A stretch of DNA of 27,161 nt, from the NCBI GenBank assembly GCA_020722245.1, contig DYLE01000005.1:1-27161 (forward strand). The letters run 5' to 3'. This DNA comes from Desulfonema limicola (GTDB lineage Bacteria > Desulfobacterota > Desulfobacteria > Desulfobacterales > Desulfosalsimonadaceae). The number at the start of each line of letters is the position of its first letter. The first letter of the stretch is position 1. A program made the position numbers and the translations under genes. Under the pieces are notes generated by a model. The model saw nothing but the letters and a program-made list of their open reading frames with translations. It did no database searches and was not told the DNA's origin. Below are positions 21,808 through 27,161 of this stretch, in pieces.

Positions 21808-22572
21808 CTAAACCCGGCCGCTTAAAATCCTCAACCCCTCCAGGGTCAGCCCTGGTTCCACCGCCTCGATGGAACCGGCAACATCCTTCATAAATAAGGC
21901 CAGCCCTCCGGTGGCGATCACCCTGGGCGGCGGCGGCGGCATCTCCTGTTTCATGCGACGGACCATGCCATCCACAAGCTCCGCATAGCCGTAAATGATG
22001 CCGGCCTTCATGCTGGCAGCCGTATCCTTTCCGATGACGGTTTCCGGCGGGTTTAACAGCTCCACCCGGGGCAGCTTGGATGTGCGTGCAAACAAGGCCT
22101 CCGCGGCGATGCCGATTCCCGGGGATATCGCGCCTCCCATATACGCCCCCTCGCTGCTGATCGCGTCAAAGGTGGTGGCGGTTCCAAAATCGATGACAAT
22201 CAGGCTGGTGTGGTATTTGTCATAGGCGGCGACCGCGTTGACCAGGCGGTCGGCGCCCACCTCGGCGGGGGTTTTGTATAGGATCGGCATGTCCACGACC
22301 CCGGCGTCAACCCAGCAGGCTTCCTGGCCCAGGTACTTGCGGCAGAACGCCTCCATGGTTCTCATCATGGGGGGCACGACACTGGATATGACGGTTTTTT
22401 TTATCGAGGCCAGGGGTATGTGTTTGGCCGAGAACAGGTTTCCGAGGATAACGCTGAACTCATCCGCGGTGATCACCGGGTTTGTATGAACCCGCCAATC
22501 ACAAATCAGGGCGTTCTTATCAAAAAGTCCGATGACCGTATGGGTGTTTCCGATATCCATGACCAGCAGCAT
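21808..22572 (-). CDS. coaX: Type III pantothenate kinase
   Basis: A 254-residue ASKHA-fold kinase. The N-terminal MDIGNTHTVIGLF is the phosphate-binding motif, followed by GADRLVNAVAAY, IDFGTATTFDAI, GGAISPGIG and a late TGGLA segment, all marks of CoaX. It phosphorylates pantothenate, the first step of coenzyme A synthesis, and needs a monovalent cation. The ATG at 22572 is chosen because AGGAG lies 7 bases before it and the product then starts at the kinase motif; the frame extends further upstream only through the end of folP. It follows folP by 13 bp. Confidence 0.93.
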   Translation of the reverse strand: MLLVMDIGNTHTVIGLFDKNALICDWRVHTNPVITADEFSVILGNLFSAKHIPLASIKKTVISSVVPPMMRTMEAFCRKYLGQEACWVDAGVVDMPILYKTPAEVGADRLVNAVAAYDKYHTSLIVIDFGTATTFDAISSEGAYMGGAISPGIGIAAEALFARTSKLPRVELLNPPETVIGKDTAASMKAGIIYGYAELVDGMVRRMKQEMPPPPPRVIATGGLALFMKDVAGSIEAVEPGLTLEGLRILSGRV

Positions 22573-22585
22573 ACCGCTTCTCCTT

Positions 22586-23464
22586 TTATAGTGGGGGATC
22601 GGATTCCAAAATCGCGTCGATGATGTTGAGGGTGGCGCGGGTGTTGGCGACATTGTGAACCCGGACCATGTGGGCGCCCCGAATCGCGGCGGCGGCCACT
22701 GAGGCCTGGGTGCCGGTTTCGACAGCCGGGTGATCCGGTTTTGGTTCTGTTCCGTCCCGGGGTGTTAAAATTTTTCGAATAAAGGCCTTTCGAGAAGGCC
22801 CCACCAGCAGGGGTACATCAAGATCCAAGAACCGCTCCAGATGGTTGATGATGCACAGGTTATGCATAACGGTTTTTCCAAAACCGATACCCGGATCAAC
22901 AATGAGGTGGGATCTTAAAACCCCGCACCCCTCGGCCCTGGCGATGGCCTTTAATAAAAAACCATGAATCTCGCCCATCAGATCGTCATAGACGGGAGAG
23001 ACCTGCATGTTTTCAGGGGTTCCCTTCATATGCATCAGGATCAGCAGTACATCCTGGGATGCGGCGAGGGCTCCCATTTCCGGGTCGAAGCGCAGGGCGC
23101 TGATGTCATTGATGATGGAGGCCCCGGCTGAAATCGCCCGGCGGGCCACGGCGGATTTTGTAGTATCGATGGAAATGGGGACCGGCAGCCTTTTCGCCAG
23201 GGCTTCAATCACAGGCAGGACGCGTTGCTCTTCCTCCTGGACGGGTAAAGGCTTGGAAAACGGCCGGGTGGATTCCCCGCCGACATCGATGATATCCGCC
23301 CCCTCTTCAACCATCCGTTCCGCGTGGGCGATGGCCCGGTCCGGGTCAAAAAACCGGCCGCCGTCTGAAAACGAATCCGGGGTGACATTGAGTATCCCCA
23401 TGATCCGGGTGCGCCGGCCCAGCTCCATTTCTCGGCCGCGCCAGGCCAGTCTATATATCTTCAT
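22586..23464 (-). CDS. folP: Dihydropteroate synthase
   Basis: A 292-residue TIM-barrel enzyme. Signature 1 is GILNVTPDSFSDGG, signature 2 is DIIDVGGESTRP, and the pterin/phosphate-binding DPGIGFGKT and VGPSRKAFI segments are present. It joins p-aminobenzoate to dihydropterin pyrophosphate in folate synthesis. The ATG at 23464 overlaps the ftsH end by 14 bp; an internal ATG at 23428 is an alternative start, and neither has a strong ribosome site. The ftsH-folP pairing is widespread in bacteria. Confidence 0.93.
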   Translation of the reverse strand: MKIYRLAWRGREMELGRRTRIMGILNVTPDSFSDGGRFFDPDRAIAHAERMVEEGADIIDVGGESTRPFSKPLPVQEEEQRVLPVIEALAKRLPVPISIDTTKSAVARRAISAGASIINDISALRFDPEMGALAASQDVLLILMHMKGTPENMQVSPVYDDLMGEIHGFLLKAIARAEGCGVLRSHLIVDPGIGFGKTVMHNLCIINHLERFLDLDVPLLVGPSRKAFIRKILTPRDGTEPKPDHPAVETGTQASVAAAAIRGAHMVRVHNVANTRATLNIIDAILESDPPL

Positions 23465-25310
23465 GCGGACTTTTTATTCCTGAAGCGGTCTCTTTTTCGG
23501 AGTCCGATGGAAGCCGGATGCCGGGCCGCATGGCGCGGATCAGCTCATCCAGCTCCTTGCCCATGACGGTCTCTTTTTCTATGAGCAGACCCGAGAGCTT
23601 ATGCAGGATATCCATGTTTTCCTTAAGGATCTGCCTGGCCCGGTCGTAGCTCTCCCTGATGATGCGGGAAACCTCCTCATCGATTTTTCTGGCGGTTTCC
23701 TCCGAGTAATCCCGGTGCTGGGCGATTTCCCTGCCGAGGAAGATATGCTCCTCCCCCTTGGCATAGGAAAGCGGCCCCAGCGCATCGCTCATTCCCCAGG
23801 ACCGGACCATGTTGCCGGCAAGTTCAGTGGCCTGCTTGATGTCATTGGCCGCGCCGGTGCTGATCCGGTTGAACACCAGCTCTTCAGCGACCCTGCCGCC
23901 CATGGTCACGGCGAGCTCGCTTAAAAGCTGATCCTTATACTTGAAATCCTTTTCCTCGGGCAAAAACCAGGTCACCCCGGCGGCCCTGCCGCGCGGAATG
24001 ATGGTGATTTTATTGATCGGATCCGTGCCTGGAAGAAAACGGGCGACCAGGGCGTGCCCCCCTTCATGGTAGGCCGTGGTTTTTTTGTCCTCCTCCTTGA
24101 TGACCTTGGATTTCCGCTCCAGCCCCATATAAATTTTATCCTTGGCGTCCTCAAAGTCCTCCATGGTCAACTGGTCTTTGCCTTTTTTCGCGGCGATCAG
24201 GGCCGCCTCGTTGACCATGTTTTCCAGGTCAGCTCCGGAAAACCCCGGTGTGCCCTTGGCCAGCACATCAGGATTGACGTCGGGGCCGATGGGGGTTTTT
24301 TTGATATAGACGTTGATGATCTCCTTGCGTCCCTTGATGTCCGGCATGGGCACAACCACCTGCCGGTCGAAACGACCGGGCCGCAGAAGCGCCGGATCAA
24401 GCACGTCCGGCCGGTTGGTGGAAGCGATCAGGATCACCCCTTCATTGGATTCAAACCCATCCATCTCCACCAGCAGCTGATTCAGGGTCTGTTCCCGTTC
24501 ATCATGCCCGCCGCCCAGCCCGGCGCCCCGGTGCCGGCCCACCGCGTCGATCTCATCGATAAAAATGATGCAGGGGGCGTTTTTTTTGCCCTGAACAAAA
24601 AGGTCTCTCACCCGGGAAGCGCCGACCCCAACGAACATTTCGACAAAGTCCGATCCGCTGATGAAAAAAAACGGAACCCCGGCCTCTCCGGCGATCGCCC
24701 GGGCCAGAAGGGTCTTTCCGGTTCCCGGCGCCCCCATCATCAGCACCCCTTTTGGAATCCGTCCGCCCAGCCGGGTATATTTTTTAGGATCCTTTAGAAA
24801 CTCGACGATCTCAGCAACCTCCTCCTTGGCCTCATCCACGCCCGCCACGTTGTCAAAGGTTACCTTTTCCGTCTGGTTGGACAGCATGCGGGCGCTGCTT
24901 TTCCCGAATGACAGCGCCTTGCCGCCGCCGCTCTGCATCTGGCGCATAAAAAACACCCAGACGGCGATCAGCAAAATCATGGGAAACCATGAAACCAGAA
25001 TGGAAATAAACCAGGGGGTTTCCTGCAAAGGTTTGGCCGTGATGGAGACCCTCTTTTTTCTGAGAAGGGGGATCAGGTCGTTGTCCTGGGGGGCATACAC
25101 GCGAAATTTTTTTCCGGATTGATCGGTGACGGTCAGCTCATGCTCCTGAACAAGCACGCTGGCGACCTGTGAGCTTTCGACCATGGCCAGAAATTCGGAG
25201 TACCCGAGTTCGGCTTCGCCCTGATGCTGCTGATTGAAGATATTATACAGCATGATCACCATCAGCACGATGATGACCCAAAGCGCTAGATTTTTATTAA
25301 AATTGTTCAA
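23451..25310 (-). CDS. ftsH: ATP-dependent zinc metalloprotease FtsH
   Basis: A 619-residue membrane AAA+ protease. Two transmembrane segments lie near residues 8-25 and 101-122 around a periplasmic domain. Walker A GAPGTGKT is at 193-200, Walker B IIFIDEID at 248-255, the SRH region contains RPGRFDRQ, and the zinc site HEGGH is at 415-419. It degrades misfolded membrane proteins and short-lived regulators. The start is taken as TTG at 25310: GGAGGA lies just before it and the product then begins LNNFNKNLALW like other FtsH proteins (read as M). A TTG at 25379 would add 23 residues without family support. Confidence 0.94.
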   Translation of the reverse strand: MNNFNKNLALWVIIVLMVIMLYNIFNQQHQGEAELGYSEFLAMVESSQVASVLVQEHELTVTDQSGKKFRVYAPQDNDLIPLLRKKRVSITAKPLQETPWFISILVSWFPMILLIAVWVFFMRQMQSGGGKALSFGKSSARMLSNQTEKVTFDNVAGVDEAKEEVAEIVEFLKDPKKYTRLGGRIPKGVLMMGAPGTGKTLLARAIAGEAGVPFFFISGSDFVEMFVGVGASRVRDLFVQGKKNAPCIIFIDEIDAVGRHRGAGLGGGHDEREQTLNQLLVEMDGFESNEGVILIASTNRPDVLDPALLRPGRFDRQVVVPMPDIKGRKEIINVYIKKTPIGPDVNPDVLAKGTPGFSGADLENMVNEAALIAAKKGKDQLTMEDFEDAKDKIYMGLERKSKVIKEEDKKTTAYHEGGHALVARFLPGTDPINKITIIPRGRAAGVTWFLPEEKDFKYKDQLLSELAVTMGGRVAEELVFNRISTGAANDIKQATELAGNMVRSWGMSDALGPLSYAKGEEHIFLGREIAQHRDYSEETARKIDEEVSRIIRESYDRARQILKENMDILHKLSGLLIEKETVMGKELDELIRAMRPGIRLPSDSEKETASGIKSPHEDI

Positions 25311-25314
25311 AATT

Positions 25315-25321
25315 CTCCTCC
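25315..25321 (-). promoter_or_regulatory. Ribosome binding site supporting the TTG start of ftsH
   Basis: On the minus strand TGGAGGAGAATT directly precedes TTG at 25310, giving a near-ideal Shine-Dalgarno sequence and spacing. It decides between this and the upstream TTG at 25379. Confidence 0.65.
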
Positions 25322-25396
25322 ACACCTGCGGATCGCCCCTGACGGCCTCTTTTGGCCTCAGGATAAACCGTGTTTTCAATTAGCCGGGGGTTTTCG

Positions 25397-25418
25397 ATTA
25401 TCTTGTGTTTAAGATAAT
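25397..25418. promoter_or_regulatory. Perfect 8-bp palindromic hairpin in the tilS-ftsH gap
   Basis: ATTATCTT and AAGATAAT flank a 6-base spacer in the 180-bp gap between tilS and ftsH. It is not followed by a T-run on the minus strand, so it does not look like a terminator. It could be an operator or leader structure for ftsH; this is inference. Confidence 0.4.
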
Positions 25419-25490
25419 ACCGATTTTAAGAGAGTAAAATAACCTCCGCCTTTTTATTAGACCAGCATTCTAAAAAAAATTTTAATATAC

Positions 25491-26987
25491 TCATATTTTA
25501 AAAATTTTTAAAGACTTTTTTGGGGAAAAGCCTGCTTCAAGGAATTCCGCCTTTAACACCGTAGCCGTGGTCTCTGTCACCTTGATGCGTTCAGATATGC
25601 GAATCCCACAAACCCATACGATTCCTTCATGGTCGGAAATCACCGGCGTAACCCTCCGCTTCTGGGAATCGATCTTATGGTCTGTAAAAAATTTTTTAAG
25701 CTTCTGGGAGCCTTTCATGCCAAGAGGTGTAAACCGGTCTCCGGGCCGGTGGTTTCGAATGACCAGAGGAAATTTAAGCCGATCCCAGTCCAGGTAAGCA
25801 ATTCGGTCATCGAATCCTCTCAGGTCCTTCACCAGACAGCGGTCGATCCGCTTCAGATTCAGCAAGGCATCGGTTTCCTTAATATAGAGCGGTTTTCCCG
25901 GCGGCCCGCTTTCGTCCGGTATGTCCGATTGTAAGATGGTATAGGCGAACTCTGGACAAACACGGACTATTTCCGAATGGGGTAAAGAACGCAGACTCTG
26001 TTTTTCCCGGGTGATGACCAGATGATCGGCCCGTCGACAGACCCGAATCCGGTCCGGCAGGTCGATGCACAGGCCGGTGGCGGTGTTTTCCGCAAGCCTT
26101 TTGACCATTTCAGTATGGGCGTAACTGATTCGTCTAAGGTTTCCTTTTACCTGGAAGATGGCCTTGCGGATCACGCGTTGCTGAAGACCAACAGGAAGCC
26201 GGACCAGTTCTTTTCTAGAAAGGACTCGGCGGTCAGGCCCGGCCTCAAAGGTTATTTCATCAAGAATGGTATAGGCATGGTCGTCAATCCAGTCCTCGTC
26301 GGCTTGAAGGATCATTCCAAGGCGGTTTAAAGATTCCACAATCTTGGGGTTATACCTCTGTTTCAGGAGGGGAAGAAGCTGGTGCCGGATTCGGTTTCTG
26401 ATAAAGTGTTGATCCGCGTTGGACCGATCAATAACATACGGGATTTTATTTATTTTTAAAAAATCCAGGATTTCAGCCCGTGAGGTTTGAATCAGCGGAC
26501 GGATGATTTTTTCCCTGACCGGCGGAATGCCGCTTAAACCCGCGGCACCGCTTCCCCTCAGCAGATAAAGCAGGATCAGCTCCGCATTATCATCCTGCTG
26601 ATGCCCGACTGCGATCCGGTCAAACCCCTGGGTTGCGGCTGTTTTGAAAAGAAAATCATAGCGGGCGGTTCTAGCGGCCTCTTCAAGGGATCCCCCTGTT
26701 TTTTTATGGGCTGCGGCGATGTCTTTTTTCTCTACATAACAGGGCAGGTTCAGTTTTTCGGCTTGGCAGACGACAAATTCAGCGTCTCTATCGGAATCCT
26801 TTTGCCTGAGCCCGTGGTTTAAATGGGCGACGCCCAGGCGAATCCGGTAAACATCGGATAAATCCCGCATGGCATAAAGCAGCGCCATGGAGTCCGGACC
26901 TCCGGACACCCCCACAAGGACGGCGTCTCTTTCCTTTAGCATGCAATAGGCTGAAATCGTTTCCTGTATTTTTTTTAAAAAACTCAT
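25491..26987 (-). CDS. tilS: tRNA(Ile)-lysidine synthetase
   Basis: A ~498-residue protein. The N-terminal PP-loop ATPase motif SGGPDS is at 28-33, with HLNHGLR and GHQQDDNAE(L) typical of TilS, and long C-terminal substrate-binding domains (RPGDRFTPLGM motif). It converts cytidine 34 of tRNA-Ile(CAU) to lysidine, making it read AUA codons, and is essential in most bacteria. The ATG at 26987 is preferred to 27017 because it gives the usual spacing to the PP-loop; neither has a clear ribosome site. Upstream of ftsH, as in many genomes. Confidence 0.92.
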   Translation of the reverse strand: MSFLKKIQETISAYCMLKERDAVLVGVSGGPDSMALLYAMRDLSDVYRIRLGVAHLNHGLRQKDSDRDAEFVVCQAEKLNLPCYVEKKDIAAAHKKTGGSLEEAARTARYDFLFKTAATQGFDRIAVGHQQDDNAELILLYLLRGSGAAGLSGIPPVREKIIRPLIQTSRAEILDFLKINKIPYVIDRSNADQHFIRNRIRHQLLPLLKQRYNPKIVESLNRLGMILQADEDWIDDHAYTILDEITFEAGPDRRVLSRKELVRLPVGLQQRVIRKAIFQVKGNLRRISYAHTEMVKRLAENTATGLCIDLPDRIRVCRRADHLVITREKQSLRSLPHSEIVRVCPEFAYTILQSDIPDESGPPGKPLYIKETDALLNLKRIDRCLVKDLRGFDDRIAYLDWDRLKFPLVIRNHRPGDRFTPLGMKGSQKLKKFFTDHKIDSQKRRVTPVISDHEGIVWVCGIRISERIKVTETTATVLKAEFLEAGFSPKKSLKIFKI

Positions 26988-27081
26988 GCTGGTTGATCGG
27001 TGGTATGGGGTCGGCATAAAAATTTGTGAGGCTATCCTATTTTGGGCGTCATTCTAATCACTCTCGCCGGCGGCTGACAAC

Positions 27082-27141
27082 AAAAAAAGGGGTTGTTCAT
27101 AAAAAGCTATTTAGTGCCTGACAGAAAACCCCGATTTTTTT
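27082..27141. terminator. Possible bidirectional terminator upstream of tilS
   Basis: GGGGTT (27089-27094) and AACCCC (27127-27132) form a stem with a 32-base loop, flanked by a run of seven A on one side and GATTTTTTT on the other, so each strand reads stem then T-run. A further palindrome TCGGCC-G-GGCCGA lies at 27143-27155 near the window edge. The long loop lowers confidence. Confidence 0.35.
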
Positions 27142-27161
27142 CTCGGCCGGGCCGAAATTTT

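Noticed and set aside
27018..27161. tRNA or small RNA upstream of tilS
   Set aside because: No cloverleaf or TTC loop found; only terminator-like inverted repeats.

Overview
The window (about 27 kb, moderately GC-rich) reads as chromosome of a Desulfobacterota-type anaerobe, most likely near the Desulfobacterales. This is an inference from gene content: a BadH/BadI alicyclic-acid cluster, an HdrD-like CCG-domain iron-sulfur protein, a stand-alone NifU/IscU-like scaffold, paired PilT ATPases and a tilS-ftsH-folP-coaX block. No rRNA, tRNA, CRISPR array, transposase or phage gene was seen.

Layout. 1-740: 3' end of a protein built from 49-residue GDWDGDG-type repeats. 748-6928 (minus): a six-gene beta-oxidation operon transcribed 3-hydroxyacyl-CoA dehydrogenase, thiolase, two acyl-CoA dehydrogenases, badI, badH. 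BadH and BadI oxidise and hydrolytically open the cyclohexane ring to pimeloyl-CoA; the other genes can supply ring dehydrogenation and beta-oxidation of the opened chain. A CoA ligase and an enoyl-CoA hydratase are absent here. 7091-9459 (minus): a translationally coupled pair, an SPFH protein with three C-terminal zinc ribbons and a protein with a duplicated zinc-ribbon/PYWRFK module. Divergent from it are a protein with six CxxC pairs (9703-10506) and a NifU-like scaffold (10607-11044).

11045-11400 is non-coding and holds a 282-bp nested inverted-repeat element. After it come a Tat-signal, lipobox-bearing, HdrD-like Fe-S protein and, convergent with only 5 bp between, a CstB-like persulfide dioxygenase/rhodanese fusion, an orphan ribbon-helix-helix protein and another repeat-bearing gap (14402-14842). 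14843-17772 contains a small membrane protein and a minus-strand proC-ccdA-thioredoxin-NUDIX operon. 17971-21559 (plus) carries yggT, pilT, a second PilT/PilU-like ATPase, a zinc-finger/pseudo-receiver protein and a 52-residue small protein. A large inverted repeat fills the convergent gap at 21608-21757. 21808-26987 (minus) is tilS-ftsH-folP-coaX, a housekeeping block.

The observations most worth following are the nested foldback element at 11067-11348, a two-part intergenic mosaic found twice in opposite orientation with almost identical spacing, the exported HdrD-like protein, the SPFH/zinc-ribbon pair, and the zinc-finger/pseudo-receiver and small protein attached to the pilus retraction ATPases. 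None of these is proven to be a new system from sequence alone.
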